A stretch of DNA of 64,000 nucleotides from Burkholderiales bacterium (GTDB lineage: Bacteria; Pseudomonadota; Gammaproteobacteria; Burkholderiales; Casimicrobiaceae), in contig JADYZP010000042.1 in NCBI GenBank assembly GCA_020853025.1, positions 1-64,000 of the forward strand, written 5' to 3'. The notes beneath the pieces are model-generated. The model had not been told where the DNA came from. It saw nothing but the letters and a program-made list of their open reading frames with translations, and did not search any database. Positions 36,447 to 45,926 of the stretch are shown here, in pieces; position 1 is the first letter of the stretch, and every line of letters begins with the position of its first letter. A program made the translations under genes and the position numbers.

Positions 36447-37067
36447 ATGCTCGAGCAATTGATTGCCGGCTTCGACCGCACGCTGCGCACGCTATCGGGC
36501 CTGGCGCGCTCGCGACGCCCGATTCCCGGAGCCGCGTTGCCCGAGTCCGAATTGACACCCGAGGAGCGGCGTCATGCCGCCGGCCTGATGCGCGTCAACC
36601 ACACGGGCGAGGTCTGCGCGCAGGCGCTGTACGCGGCGCAGGCGCTGGTCGCGCGCGATCCTTCGATCGGCGTCCGTTTCGCCTCCGCCGCCCGGGAAGA
36701 GGAAGAGCACCTGGCGTGGACGCAGTCGCGGCTGCGCGAACTCGACGATCGACCGTCTTTGCTCAACCCGCTGTGGTACGCGGGTTCCTTCGCGATCGGC
36801 ACGCTGGCCGGACTCGCCGGCGACCGCGTCAACCTGGGCTTCGTCGTCGAGACCGAGCGCCAGGTCGAAGAGCACCTGACCGGGCACCTCGACCGGCTCC
36901 CCGACGCCGACGCGAAAAGCCGCGCGATCGTCGACACCATGCGCGACGACGAGGCGCGGCACGGTGCGATGGCGCAGGAGGCCGGTGCCGTCGATCTGCC
37001 GTTACCGGTACGTTACGCGATGCGCGTGGCAGCCGGCGTCATGAAGGCCGTGGCGTACCGGATCTGA
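36447..37067 (+). CDS. coq7: 2-polyprenyl-3-methyl-6-methoxy-1,4-benzoquinone hydroxylase
   Basis: Di-iron carboxylate monooxygenase (206 aa) for the last hydroxylation in ubiquinone synthesis. The four-helix bundle carries the iron-ligand motifs in order: [42 protein letters not shown] and [12 protein letters not shown], giving the two ExxH pairs of the family. The ATG at 36447 matches the family start; the frame stays open upstream into the porin 3' region. Its last 29 bases overlap the end of cca on the opposite strand. Confidence 0.95.
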   Translation: MLEQLIAGFDRTLRTLSGLARSRRPIPGAALPESELTPEERRHAAGLMRVNHTGEVCAQALYAAQALVARDPSIGVRFASAAREEEEHLAWTQSRLRELDDRPSLLNPLWYAGSFAIGTLAGLAGDRVNLGFVVETERQVEEHLTGHLDRLPDADAKSRAIVDTMRDDEARHGAMAQEAGAVDLPLPVRYAMRVAAGVMKAVAYRI

Positions 37068-38364
37068 CGGCGCGCTTCGGGGCCCCGGAGGTTTCCGTCG
37101 CTCGCGCCGCGTTTCCAAGCCGCCATTCGCGCAAAGCGCGCAGCCGTGCGCTGCGTATCGCCTTGGCTATTGAAGCTTCGCCTCTCCCGGAAGCGACCCG
37201 GTCCTGAACCGCGCGCGCGATCACGCCTGCGTCAACCGCGCGGATCGCGGCGAGTGCGCTGGTCAGCAGGCGCTGCGGCGCATAGTCCTGGTGGGCTCCC
37301 GGGCGCGAGCAGGCGTCGGCGGCGCAGGCGGCAAGCAGCGTCGCCAGCCGCTCGGGACGCCGCAGCGCGTCCGCCGCCGACAAGAGATCGAGCACCGTGG
37401 CCGGGCGCAGCTCTGCCGCCCGGTGCACGACACCGTGCCAGCGGGCCGCGAGCCTGGCGGCATCGGCGCATTCCTGCGGCACCCGCAGGCGCTGTGAAAG
37501 TCGCTGCGCGATTCCAACGCTGCGCCGCTCGTGCGCTATGTGGCGGGGCAGGTCCGCCACGGGTGTGGCGGCCTTGCCGAGGTCGTGCGCCAACACGGCG
37601 TAGCGGGCGGGCAGCGGCAGCGCATGCCGCGCGGCCCAATCCAGCGCCAGCGCGACGTGGACGCCGGCGTCGACTTCAGGATGCTGCGCCGGCGGCTGCG
37701 GGACACCGTAGAGCGCCGCGACCTCGGGCAGCAGCGCGGCGAGTGCGCCGCAGCCGCGCAGCACCGCGAGCATTCGCGACGGTTGCGCCTCCATCAACCC
37801 GCGGGCGAGTTCCTGCCAGACGCGTTCCGGCGCCAGCGTGTGCAGCTCGCCGGAATCGACGATGGCGCGGAGCAACGCCTCGGTCTCCGGCGCCACGACG
37901 AAGCGCAGCCGCGCAGCGAAGCGGGCTACGCGCAACACGCGCAACGGATCCTCGGCGAAGCCGGGGGACACGTGACGCAGCACGCCTGCCGCCAGGTCCA
38001 CGGCGCCACCACACGGATCGACGAGCGTGCCGTCCTCGCCGATCGCCATGGCGTTGATGGTCAGGTCGCGGCGCTGCAGGTCCTCCTCGAGCGAGACGTC
38101 GGGAGAGGCGAAGAATTCGAAGCCGCGGTAGCCGCGGCCATGCTTGCGCTCGGTTCGCGCCAGCGCGTACTCCTCCTGCGTCTCCGGGTGCAGGAAAACC
38201 GGGAAATCGCGGCCGACGGGGCGAAATCCCGACGCCAGCATCGTCTCCGGCGTCGCGCCGACGACGACGAAGTCGCGGTCGGCACCGGGCCGGCCGAGCA
38301 GCTCGTCGCGCACCGAACCGCCGACGCGATAGATGCGAACTGGCTGCGGCAGGCGTCGCGCCAT
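37039..38364 (-). CDS. cca: Multifunctional CCA tRNA nucleotidyltransferase
   Basis: Adds or repairs the 3' CCA of tRNA (441 aa). The N-terminus [16 protein letters not shown] has the GG-x-VRD motif; [12 protein letters not shown] contains the catalytic carboxylates; [10 protein letters not shown] and RVARFAARL are the nucleotide-selection blocks. A C-terminal HD domain is marked by [10 protein letters not shown], as in the phosphatase-bearing class. The last ~30 residues (Arg/Ala-rich) extend past the conserved part and overlap coq7 in antisense, so the stop position is unusual. Confidence 0.94.
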   Translation of the reverse strand: MARRLPQPVRIYRVGGSVRDELLGRPGADRDFVVVGATPETMLASGFRPVGRDFPVFLHPETQEEYALARTERKHGRGYRGFEFFASPDVSLEEDLQRRDLTINAMAIGEDGTLVDPCGGAVDLAAGVLRHVSPGFAEDPLRVLRVARFAARLRFVVAPETEALLRAIVDSGELHTLAPERVWQELARGLMEAQPSRMLAVLRGCGALAALLPEVAALYGVPQPPAQHPEVDAGVHVALALDWAARHALPLPARYAVLAHDLGKAATPVADLPRHIAHERRSVGIAQRLSQRLRVPQECADAARLAARWHGVVHRAAELRPATVLDLLSAADALRRPERLATLLAACAADACSRPGAHQDYAPQRLLTSALAAIRAVDAGVIARAVQDRVASGRGEASIAKAIRSARLRALREWRLGNAARATETSGAPKRAVRSGTPRPS

Positions 38365-38409
38365 CGCTGATCGATTCGAGGTCGGCGGGCCGCGCGGGGG
38401 TGCTGCGCG

Positions 38410-39351
38410 CTAGCGCCCGCTGCCCGCGCGATACGTGTCGAAGGCGCTGCGTTGCGCTGCCGGCGACAGGTAATGCGGCGCCACCGCTTCGAGCGCGGTC
38501 GGCGTGATTCCGAAAATCGCGGGAAACGGGCAATCGCAGACGCTGTCCTTGCGCGTCGAAAGCAGATTGTCGCGGCTCATCAGCTTGCCCGGAAGCACTT
38601 CGAGCACGCTCGCCTGCAGCTTCGAAAGCTGAGGTCCCAGCGGAATGATCGGCCGCACGGCACCGGAGATTTCTCCGGCGTAGGCGACGAGTTCGCGCAG
38701 CGTGTACACCTTGGGTCCGCACAGTTCGTAGCGCGTGAGTTCGGTCAGGTCGTCAGCCACCGCCTGCGCGAAGCAATGCGCGACGTCGGCCACCCACACC
38801 GGCTGGAAGCGCGCGCGCGCTGCGGCCAGCACGACGACCGGCAGCGCGCGCGACAGACGCGCGAAGAGGTTGAGGAAGGAATCCTCGGGTCCGAAGATCA
38901 CCGATGGCCGGAAAATGGTCCAGCGCAATTCCGAAGCCGCGACGATGGCCTCCGCCGCCGCCTTGGACTTGAGATAGCGCGATGGCCCTTCGGGATCGGC
39001 ACCGAGCGCGCTCATCTGCAGCAGTCGGCGGACCCCGGCCGCATGACAAGCCGCGACCACGTTGCGCGCCAGTTCGACGTGCGCGCGTTCGAAGGTCTCG
39101 GATCCGTGTTCGTTCAGGATCCCCACCAGGTTGATCACGGTGCCGGCGCCCGAAAACAGCTGCACCAGCGCGCGCGAATGGCTCGTCTGCGCCTCGACCA
39201 CTTCTACCGTTGGCAGCACAAGGAGGTGTTTGGCGCGCTCGCGTCGGCGCACGGGAACGATCACCCGATGGCCGGCGGCACACAGCCGCGCGACGATATA
39301 GCGGCCGACGAAACCGCCACCGCCAAGCACGACGATGCGCTGCGGCGACAT
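38410..39351 (-). CDS. NDUFA9-like NAD(P)-dependent oxidoreductase (atypical SDR)
   Basis: Atypical short-chain dehydrogenase (313 aa) similar to the complex I accessory subunit NDUFA9 and its bacterial relatives. The nucleotide loop VLGGGGFVGRYIVARL is at the N-terminus. VINLVGILNE, MSALGAD..SRYLKSKAAAE (Tyr-x3-Lys) and RPSVIFGPEDSFLN are typical of this subgroup. Substrate is unknown; bacterial members are often found with ubiquinone or cell-wall genes. It starts three bases after the lytic transglycosylase stop. Confidence 0.85.
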   Translation of the reverse strand: MSPQRIVVLGGGGFVGRYIVARLCAAGHRVIVPVRRRERAKHLLVLPTVEVVEAQTSHSRALVQLFSGAGTVINLVGILNEHGSETFERAHVELARNVVAACHAAGVRRLLQMSALGADPEGPSRYLKSKAAAEAIVAASELRWTIFRPSVIFGPEDSFLNLFARLSRALPVVVLAAARARFQPVWVADVAHCFAQAVADDLTELTRYELCGPKVYTLRELVAYAGEISGAVRPIIPLGPQLSKLQASVLEVLPGKLMSRDNLLSTRKDSVCDCPFPAIFGITPTALEAVAPHYLSPAAQRSAFDTYRAGSGR

Positions 39352-39354
39352 CGA

Positions 39355-41316
39355 CTACTGCCCGGGCAGCGCCGCCGCGCTGACGACGGTGCTGTTGCGC
39401 GGCGTCACCACCCCCAAGCGATCGGTCAGCGAGCGCGTGTCGGTGTCGAAGGTCTGCGCGTAGATCATCGCGTTCGCGAGCACCCTCTTCACGTAGTCCC
39501 GCGTTTCGTTGAAGGGTATGGTCTCGACCCAGATGGCGCCTTCGAGCGGCCTCGGCGGCCGCCACGCCTGCGCGCGCCCGGGTCCGGCGTTGTACGCGGC
39601 TGCGGCGAGGGCTGGCATGTCGTCCAGGCGCTGCAGCCAGTACTTGAAATAGAAGGCGCCGAACTGCGTGTTGAGTTCGGCATCGGCGATCAGCGCTTGC
39701 CGATAGTCGCCGCGGCCCAGTTGCTTCGCGACCCAGCGCGCGGTTCCGGGCATCAGCTGCATGAGCCCGACCGCTCCGGCCGACGACACGATGTCGGCGG
39801 CAAATCTGGATTCCTGCCGCGCGATCCCGTAGAGCATCGCGACGTCGACGTCCTGCGTCTTGGCCGCGGTCTCGAATTCGCCGCGGAACGGCGCCAGGTA
39901 GCGCAACGCATAGTCGTGCCGGCCCTGGGTGCGCTCGGCGGTATTGATCGCTCGATCGTACATGCCGACCCGGCGTGCGTGATCCGCCGCCAGCAGCAAG
40001 GCGTCGTCGCCGAGATCGCGCACGATGTAGTACCACTCGCGCCGGGAATCCCTACGCATGTCGAGCGCGGCCAGCTTGACCGCGCGCCGGACCTCGGGAC
40101 GCTCGGCGAATACGGCCAGTTCTGCGGCGGGCGGCGTCAGCGGACGGCTGGCCGGCACGGCAAAGCGGCGGCCCAGCGCTTCGCCGGCCAGCACGCCATA
40201 GAAATGGGCTTCCGGCGCCAGCGCCACGAGCAGCGCGTCGGCCTCGTCCTTGCGTCCGCGAGCGGCAAGTGCGCGGGCGCGCCAATAGCGCCAGGCGGCG
40301 TCCTGACGCTGTGCGTCGGACAGCGCATCGATCGCCGCCAGTACGTCGTCCCAGGCTTGCACGCGCAATGCTGCGCGCACGCGCCAGGCTGCCGCGTCGT
40401 CGGACAGTTTCGCCGCACCCGCCTCGCCGAACCATTCGTTGGCGGCGGCGTTCAACTGCCGTGCAGCGTGATAGGCCAACCGCGCGTTGCCGTAATCGCG
40501 ATCGGCTTCCGGCAAGCGGTCGCGCCACGTCACCCATGCCGGACGCGCAGCACCGGCATCGCTGCGCGCGGCGCGCTCCAATGCCAGCAGCGCGAGTTCG
40601 CGCCCTCCCCCCGTACTCCACGTGAATTTCCCGCTTTCCAGCGCGCGCAACGGGTTGCGCGTGACAGCCGTGTAGTCGCGGTCGGCCACGCGATCCTTGC
40701 CCGGGAGAGCGGCGCCCAACGCCTGCGCAGTCTTCAGGTTCCCCGCCTCGTTGGCGAGGCGGAATCGGGCGCGCCGGTCCGCGAGGGTCAACTCGCCGCT
40801 TCTGATCAACGCCGCGAATGCCGGGTCGCAGGCGTCGGGGGTCGACGAACCGGTGAACCAGAGTGGAATCGCGGCGGCCAGCGCGCTGTCTCCGTCACGC
40901 TGCCAACGGTAAAGAACGCCCCAGCACGCGAGTTCGACATCATCGGTCGCCGGCGGCGGGTAATCTTCCGCAAAGCGCGACCACAGGCCCTGTTTGGCCA
41001 GCAACTTCAACCAGTCGACGCGCAGCCGATCGGCGAGTGGCGTGTTCGGATAGCGGTCGAGATAGCTGCGGATGGCTTGCGGCGACGCCTCGTCGATCCC
41101 GAGCTTGAGCTGCCAGTATTCGACGTAGGGGGCCAGCACGTGTCCCGACAGTTTCGGTGCCATGGCGGCGAGCCGGTTGCGGTCGCCCTTTTCGAATGTC
41201 GCCTTCGCGGCGAGGAAATCAGCGTCGGATTGCGCAAACGCGGGAGCTGCCGGCCACCACAGCGCGAATACGGCGAGCGCCATGGCGGGGCGAAGTAGGG
41301 AGGCGAATAGGGACAT
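39355..41316 (-). CDS. slt: Soluble lytic murein transglycosylase
   Basis: Periplasmic muramidase-like enzyme (653 aa) cleaving peptidoglycan with 1,6-anhydro ends. A signal peptide (about 1-28, ending APAFA) is followed by a long helical superhelix of TPR-like repeats (about 30-450). The C-terminal SLT domain carries the catalytic glutamate in [10 protein letters not shown], then [16 protein letters not shown] and [14 protein letters not shown]. The ATG at 41316 gives the leader peptide. It is divergent from purE. Confidence 0.94.
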   Translation of the reverse strand: MSLFASLLRPAMALAVFALWWPAAPAFAQSDADFLAAKATFEKGDRNRLAAMAPKLSGHVLAPYVEYWQLKLGIDEASPQAIRSYLDRYPNTPLADRLRVDWLKLLAKQGLWSRFAEDYPPPATDDVELACWGVLYRWQRDGDSALAAAIPLWFTGSSTPDACDPAFAALIRSGELTLADRRARFRLANEAGNLKTAQALGAALPGKDRVADRDYTAVTRNPLRALESGKFTWSTGGGRELALLALERAARSDAGAARPAWVTWRDRLPEADRDYGNARLAYHAARQLNAAANEWFGEAGAAKLSDDAAAWRVRAALRVQAWDDVLAAIDALSDAQRQDAAWRYWRARALAARGRKDEADALLVALAPEAHFYGVLAGEALGRRFAVPASRPLTPPAAELAVFAERPEVRRAVKLAALDMRRDSRREWYYIVRDLGDDALLLAADHARRVGMYDRAINTAERTQGRHDYALRYLAPFRGEFETAAKTQDVDVAMLYGIARQESRFAADIVSSAGAVGLMQLMPGTARWVAKQLGRGDYRQALIADAELNTQFGAFYFKYWLQRLDDMPALAAAAYNAGPGRAQAWRPPRPLEGAIWVETIPFNETRDYVKRVLANAMIYAQTFDTDTRSLTDRLGVVTPRNSTVVSAAALPGQ

Positions 41317-41488
41317 TGGGTGGGATTTTGGGCGCGCGCGCGGCGCAAGACAAGAAAGAATTGCCGTCGGCGATCTCCTTTGGTCGCCGGAAAGCCGATA
41401 TCGTTCCCGGTCGCGCGCGACTGTCGCAGTCCCCGGTGTTAAGATTTCCGTTCGAATTCGAAACGATGGAAGCGTTCCGGGAGGAGGC

Positions 41489-41995
41489 ATGGCGCAGCGC
41501 AAGGCAGCACCGCTGGCGGGCGTGGTCATGGGCAGTGATAGCGATTGGGAAGTCATGAAGCACGCCGTGGCCCAGCTCGACGCGTTTGGAATCCCCAACG
41601 AGCCGCGTGTCGTGTCCGCGCACCGCATGCCCGACGACATGTTCGAGTACGCGGAGGATGCCGGCCCACGAGGCCTGCGCGTGATCATAGCCGGCGCCGG
41701 CGGTGCCGCGCATCTGCCGGGTATGCTCGCGGCGAAGACCGTCGTGCCGGTGCTGGGTGTCCCGGTCCCGACCAAGTACCTGCGCGGCGAGGACTCGTTG
41801 CTGTCGATCGTGCAGATGCCGAAGGGAATCCCGGTGGCGACCTTCGCGATCGGCGAAGCCGGTGCCGCCAATGCGGGCCTGTTCGCCGTTTTGCTGATTG
41901 CGGCGACCGACCCGGTCGTGGCCAGGAAACTCGCCGCGTTTCGATTGAAGCAGACCGCAACGGCGCGCGCAATGCGTGTCCCACCCGCGAACTGA
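41489..41995 (+). CDS. purE: N5-carboxyaminoimidazole ribonucleotide mutase
   Basis: Purine synthesis enzyme (168 aa) moving the carboxyl group of N5-CAIR to C4. [15 protein letters not shown] and [18 protein letters not shown] are substrate-binding signatures, and [19 protein letters not shown] is the family glycine-rich loop. The ATG at 41489 follows GGGAGGAGG. purK follows after 10 bases in the standard order. Confidence 0.97.
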   Translation: MAQRKAAPLAGVVMGSDSDWEVMKHAVAQLDAFGIPNEPRVVSAHRMPDDMFEYAEDAGPRGLRVIIAGAGGAAHLPGMLAAKTVVPVLGVPVPTKYLRGEDSLLSIVQMPKGIPVATFAIGEAGAANAGLFAVLLIAATDPVVARKLAAFRLKQTATARAMRVPPAN

Positions 41996-42005
41996 GGCGG
42001 CGCCG

Positions 42006-43166
42006 ATGATCGCGCCCGGCGCGTGGCTCGGTCTGCTGGGCGGGGGCCAGCTCGGACGCATGTTCTGCATGGCAGCACAAAGACTCGGCTACAAGGTCGC
42101 CGTCCTCGATCCTGGTGCGCACAGTCCTGCCGGCAGCGTCGCCGACCGGCATATCGCTGCGGATTACCTTGACGGCCGGGGTCTGGCCGCGCTGGCCTCG
42201 CTCGCTGCCGCGGCGACCACCGAATTCGAGAACGTACCCGCTGCCGCACTCGATTTCCTGGCGCGCACCGCGCGCGTCACTCCGGCCGCGGCGAGTGTGG
42301 CCATCGCGCAGGATCGGATCAGCGAAAAGATGTTTCTCGGCGGACACGGCTTTCCGGTGGCGCCTTTTGCCATCCTGCGCACCGATGCCGACGCCCGCAG
42401 CGTACCGGACCGCCTTCTTCCGGGCATCGTCAAGAGCGCACGCTTGGGCTACGACGGCAAAGGTCAGGCGCAGGTGCGGACGCACGATGAAGTTCGAGCG
42501 GCGTTGCGGACGATGGGCGGAGCGCCGTGTGTGATCGAACAGCGGATGCCGCTGGAGCGCGAAGTTTCGGTGATCGTCGCCCGCAACGAGCATGGCGACA
42601 CGACGACCTGGCCGGTCGCCGAGAATCGGCATCGCGACGGCATCCTCGACGTTTCGATCGTTCCGGCCCGCGTCGACACTTCGTTGTCGGAACAGGCGCG
42701 CCAGATCGCCACGCGCGCGGCGGCGGCACTTGATTACCGGGGTGTCCTCTGCGTCGAAATGTTCGTCGTCGACGGCGGTGATCTGCTGGTCAACGAAATC
42801 GCGCCGCGACCGCACAACAGCGGCCACTACACGATCGATGCCTGCGTGACGTCGCAATTCGAGCAGCAGGTGCGCGTGCTCGCCGACCTGCCGCTCGGAG
42901 ACACGCGGCAGCACACGCCGGCCGTGATGCTGAACATTCTGGGCGACCTGTGGTTTTCCGGGAATGGATCGGCGGCGTGCGAGCCGGATTGGCAACAGGT
43001 GCTGTGTCACGGGCACGCCAAGCTGCATCTGTATGGGAAGACGCAGCCGCGCCGCGGCCGCAAGATGGGCCATGTCACCTGCCTCGGTGAATCGCTGCCC
43101 GCGGCGCTGGCAACAGCGCGTGCGATCAAGCTGGCGCTGCGCATACCCGGCGCGGACGAACTGTAA
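42006..43166 (+). CDS. purK: N5-carboxyaminoimidazole ribonucleotide synthase
   Basis: ATP-grasp enzyme (386 aa) that makes N5-CAIR from AIR and bicarbonate. GLLGGGQLGRMFCMAAQRLGY is the classical N-terminus; TTEFENVPAAAL, KSARLGYDGKGQ and NEIAPRPHNSGHYTIDAC are ATP-grasp and AIR-binding blocks. The ATG at 42006 follows a GAGGCGG sequence; an in-frame GTG at 41976 would overlap purE and is less likely. Confidence 0.97.
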   Translation: MIAPGAWLGLLGGGQLGRMFCMAAQRLGYKVAVLDPGAHSPAGSVADRHIAADYLDGRGLAALASLAAAATTEFENVPAAALDFLARTARVTPAAASVAIAQDRISEKMFLGGHGFPVAPFAILRTDADARSVPDRLLPGIVKSARLGYDGKGQAQVRTHDEVRAALRTMGGAPCVIEQRMPLEREVSVIVARNEHGDTTTWPVAENRHRDGILDVSIVPARVDTSLSEQARQIATRAAAALDYRGVLCVEMFVVDGGDLLVNEIAPRPHNSGHYTIDACVTSQFEQQVRVLADLPLGDTRQHTPAVMLNILGDLWFSGNGSAACEPDWQQVLCHGHAKLHLYGKTQPRRGRKMGHVTCLGESLPAALATARAIKLALRIPGADEL

Positions 43167-43242
43167 AGGCGCAGTCCGCTCGCCCAGCCGACCGCCGCCA
43201 GCGCGACCAGCTACCAGGTATCGAATTGGGCGAGTGCGGGAG

Positions 43243-44076
43243 TCATCGCTTGCCGACCAGATCGGTCGGAACCCAGGTGGCGTGCCGCTTGCCGAGGAAG
43301 GCGGCGATGCCCTCGCGGCCCTCGGCAGAGGCACGCACGTCGGCGATGCGTTGCACGGTGTCGTCGATGATGGCCGCAGCGGGCGGACGGCGCGCCACGG
43401 CGCGAATCAGCGACTTGCACTCGCGCTGCGCCTGCGGTCCCGCCAGCAGCAGCGCCCCGAGCAGCTCGTTGATCCGGTCATCGAGGCGCGCCAGCGCAAC
43501 GATGTCGTGCAGGAGACCGATGCGATACGCCTCGGCCGCGTCGAAGCGCTCGGCGGTCAGGAAATAGCGTCCAGCGGCCCTGGCGCCGATCGCGTCGATG
43601 ACGTACGGGGAAATCGTCGCCGGTATGAGGCCGAGCTTAGCCTCCGACAATGCAAACACGGCTTCTGCAGCACCGATCGCGATGTCGCAACAGGCGACCA
43701 GTCCGACACCGCCACCGTAAGCCGCACCGTGCACGCGCGCGACCGTCGGCTTCGGCAGCGAATGCAACGTCTGCAGCATGTTCGCCATCGCCGCTGCATC
43801 GGCCACGTTTTCCGCGCGGCTGTACGCCGCCATCTTCTTCATCCAGTTGAGATCGGCGCCGGCGCAGAAGCTCGGGCCCTGGCCGGTGAGGACGACGGCG
43901 CGTACCGCGGCGTCGGCACCAAGCGCGGCCAGCGCTTCGGTCAGCTCTCGGATCAGCGTGTCGTCGAAGGCGTTGTGCACGTCGGGGCGGGCGAGCGCGA
44001 CGATGCCGATCGCGTTCCTGACCGTCACCTCGATGGTCGTGGGTGCGGCCGCCATCGGCGGCTTCTTCGCAGTCAT
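43243..44076 (-). CDS. liuC: Enoyl-CoA hydratase, methylglutaconyl-CoA hydratase type
   Basis: Crotonase-fold hydratase (277 aa). SFCAGADLNWMKKMAAYS near the middle is the oxyanion and specificity segment characteristic of methylglutaconyl-CoA or carboxygeranoyl-CoA hydratases; HGAAYGGGVGLVACCDIA and SEAKLGLIPATISPYV carry the other active-site residues. In leucine breakdown it hydrates 3-methylglutaconyl-CoA to HMG-CoA. The carboxylase that would supply its substrate is not in the window, so the assignment rests on sequence type and on nearby liuA and liuR. Confidence 0.85.
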   Translation of the reverse strand: MTAKKPPMAAAPTTIEVTVRNAIGIVALARPDVHNAFDDTLIRELTEALAALGADAAVRAVVLTGQGPSFCAGADLNWMKKMAAYSRAENVADAAAMANMLQTLHSLPKPTVARVHGAAYGGGVGLVACCDIAIGAAEAVFALSEAKLGLIPATISPYVIDAIGARAAGRYFLTAERFDAAEAYRIGLLHDIVALARLDDRINELLGALLLAGPQAQRECKSLIRAVARRPPAAAIIDDTVQRIADVRASAEGREGIAAFLGKRHATWVPTDLVGKR

Positions 44077-44082
44077 CGCTTT

Positions 44083-44688
44083 TCAGAACCCGCCGCGCTC
44101 GAGCCAGCGGTCGATCTGGTCGAAGCGGTCGCCGCCCCAGAACGGCTCGCCGTCGACGATTACGAAGGGCGAGCCGAAGACGCCCGCGGCGATCGCCGCT
44201 TCCACTTCACGCTTCAGCGCATCCTTGATCGCCGGGTCGTCGATGGCGGCGAGGGCTGCCGCCGCGTCGACGCCGGACCGGCCGGCGACTTCGGCTGCGA
44301 CTTCCGGCTTCGAAATGTCGAGTCCGTCGACAAAGTAAGCGCGGTACAACGCGTGCGCCACGCGCGCGACGGCCTCCGGCGATCGGGCCTTCGCCCACAG
44401 CACGATCCGCGCCGGCGCCTGCGTCGCGATCGGAAACACCGGCGGCATGTTGAAGGCAACGCCGTGGAAGCGCGCGCTGCGCGCGAAATCGCGCTTCGAA
44501 TAGGGTCCCTTGACCGGCACTTCGGTCAGCGGTGTACCGCCGGTTTGCTTGAACACCACCCCAAGCAGCATCGGCCTCCAGTCGACGCTCCGGCCGTGCT
44601 TTGCGGCCAGCGCCTCGATGCGCTCGGACGCCAGGAACCCGTACGGTGACGAAAAGTCGAAGTAGAAGTCGATGCTGGCTGCACTCAT
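44083..44688 (-). CDS. 2-hydroxychromene-2-carboxylate isomerase-like DsbA-fold protein
   Basis: Glutathione-S-transferase kappa/HCCA-isomerase family member (201 aa). IDFYFDFSSPYGFLASERI at the N-terminus replaces the CxxC of DsbA with SSPY, as in the isomerases; PMLLGVVFKQTGG and the C-terminal GVFGSPFVIVDGEPFWGGDR are typical. Family members act on aromatic degradation intermediates with glutathione, but the substrate here is unknown. The ATG at 44688 has GGAGGAG ideally placed; five codons upstream is another ATG. It sits between two fatty-acid/branched-chain oxidation genes. Confidence 0.82.
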   Translation of the reverse strand: MSAASIDFYFDFSSPYGFLASERIEALAAKHGRSVDWRPMLLGVVFKQTGGTPLTEVPVKGPYSKRDFARSARFHGVAFNMPPVFPIATQAPARIVLWAKARSPEAVARVAHALYRAYFVDGLDISKPEVAAEVAGRSGVDAAAALAAIDDPAIKDALKREVEAAIAAGVFGSPFVIVDGEPFWGGDRFDQIDRWLERGGF

Positions 44689-44703
44689 GCTTGTCTCCTC
44701 CAT

Positions 44704-45840
44704 TCAAAGTGCGGTGAGTGCACGGGCAATGACCAGCCGCTGAATGTCGCTGGTACCTTCGTAGATCTGGCAGACGCGCACATCGCGGTAGATGCGCTCG
44801 ACCGGAAAGTCGGCGACGTACCCGTAGCCGCCATGAATCTGGATCGCGTCCGAGCACACGAGTTCGGCCATTTCCGACGCGTAGAGCTTGGCCATCGACG
44901 CCTCCTTGAGGCAAGGGCGTCCGGCATCGCGCAGCGCGGCAGCGTGCCAGACGAGCTGACGCGCGGCCTCGATTCGCACCGCCATGTCGGCGAACCGGAA
45001 GCCGACGGCCTGATGCGCGGCAATCGCCTTTCCGAAACTCGTGCGTTCGCGCGCATAGACGAGAGCTGCATCGAGCGCCGCGCGCGCCATGCCGACCGCC
45101 TGCGCGGCGATGCCGATGCGCCCGGCTTCGAGGTTCGACAGCGCGATCCGGTAACCGTCTCCTAACGCGCCGAGCAGGTTTTCCGCCGGCACCGCGCAGT
45201 CCTCGAACACGATCTGCGCGGTATCCGATGCGTGCTGGCCCAGCTTTTCCTCGATGCGCGCCACCGTGTAGCCGGGCGTGCCGGTGTCGACGATGAAGGC
45301 GGAAATGCCCTTTTTCCCGGCCGCCCTGTCGGTGACTGCGAAAACAATCGCGACGTCGGCGTTCTTTCCCGTCGTGATGAACTGCTTGACGCCATTCAAG
45401 ACGAAGCGGTCGCCGCGCCGCTCGGCGCGCGTCGCAATCGCGCTCGCGTCCGACCCGGCCTGCGGCTCGGTCAGGCAGAAGCAACCCAGCCATTCGCCAC
45501 GCGCCAGCGGCTTTAAGTATTTTTCCTTCTGCGCATCGGTGCCGAAGGCACTGATCGGCCCGCAGACGACCGAATTCTGGACGCTGACGATCGTCGACGT
45601 CGCGCCGTCGCCGGCCGCGATTTCCTCGAGCGCGACCGCGAGGCTCAAATAGTCCATCGCCGCACCGTCCCAGCGTTCGGGCACCACCATGCCGAGCGCT
45701 CCCATTGCCCCGAGCTCGCGCAACTCGTCGCGCGGGAAATGCGAGTCGCGGTCCCAGCGGGCAGCGTGCGGCGCCAGCCGTTCCTGCGCGAATGCGCGCA
45801 TCGTGTCGCGGACCTGTTCGTGCGCCCCCGTCAGCAGCAT
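44704..45840 (-). CDS. Acyl-CoA dehydrogenase (short/branched-chain type)
   Basis: FAD-dependent dehydrogenase (378 aa). [13 protein letters not shown] is the FAD/substrate signature; [14 protein letters not shown] and the catalytic glutamate in [17 protein letters not shown] near the C-terminus are intact. The glutamate position is that of short- and medium-chain enzymes, not of isovaleryl-CoA dehydrogenase. It differs from liuA in the same cluster, so it likely handles another substrate such as butyryl- or 2-methylbutyryl-CoA. A hairpin lies in the 86-base gap after the thiolase. Confidence 0.9.
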   Translation of the reverse strand: MLLTGAHEQVRDTMRAFAQERLAPHAARWDRDSHFPRDELRELGAMGALGMVVPERWDGAAMDYLSLAVALEEIAAGDGATSTIVSVQNSVVCGPISAFGTDAQKEKYLKPLARGEWLGCFCLTEPQAGSDASAIATRAERRGDRFVLNGVKQFITTGKNADVAIVFAVTDRAAGKKGISAFIVDTGTPGYTVARIEEKLGQHASDTAQIVFEDCAVPAENLLGALGDGYRIALSNLEAGRIGIAAQAVGMARAALDAALVYARERTSFGKAIAAHQAVGFRFADMAVRIEAARQLVWHAAALRDAGRPCLKEASMAKLYASEMAELVCSDAIQIHGGYGYVADFPVERIYRDVRVCQIYEGTSDIQRLVIARALTAL

Positions 45841-45869
45841 GGTCGCGGCATCCGCATGCTCATCGACGC

Positions 45870-45891
45870 GCGTCCGGCAAAAGCCGGACGC
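45870..45891 (-). other. Hairpin between the thiolase and acyl-CoA dehydrogenase genes
   Basis: Perfect 9-bp inverted repeat, arms GCGTCCGGC and GCCGGACGC around four bases (TTTT in the minus-strand transcript). No T-tract follows, so it may act as a processing or stability element or an inefficient attenuator inside the operon. Confidence 0.5.
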
Positions 45892-45926
45892 ACAGTCCGA
45901 ATGTGTGCAATGGAATCATTTTCAAC

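Noticed and set aside
38452..41298. 948-codon plus-strand ORF spanning the opposite strand of the NDUFA9-like and slt genes
   Set aside because: It crosses two intact genes in antisense and has no recognisable domain or signal; a high-GC artefact.
43176..43239. Long-range inverted repeat in the purK-liuC gap as a bidirectional terminator
   Set aside because: About 8 bp pair (TCGCCCA/TGGGCGA core) but the loop is 40 bases and no T-tract follows on either strand.
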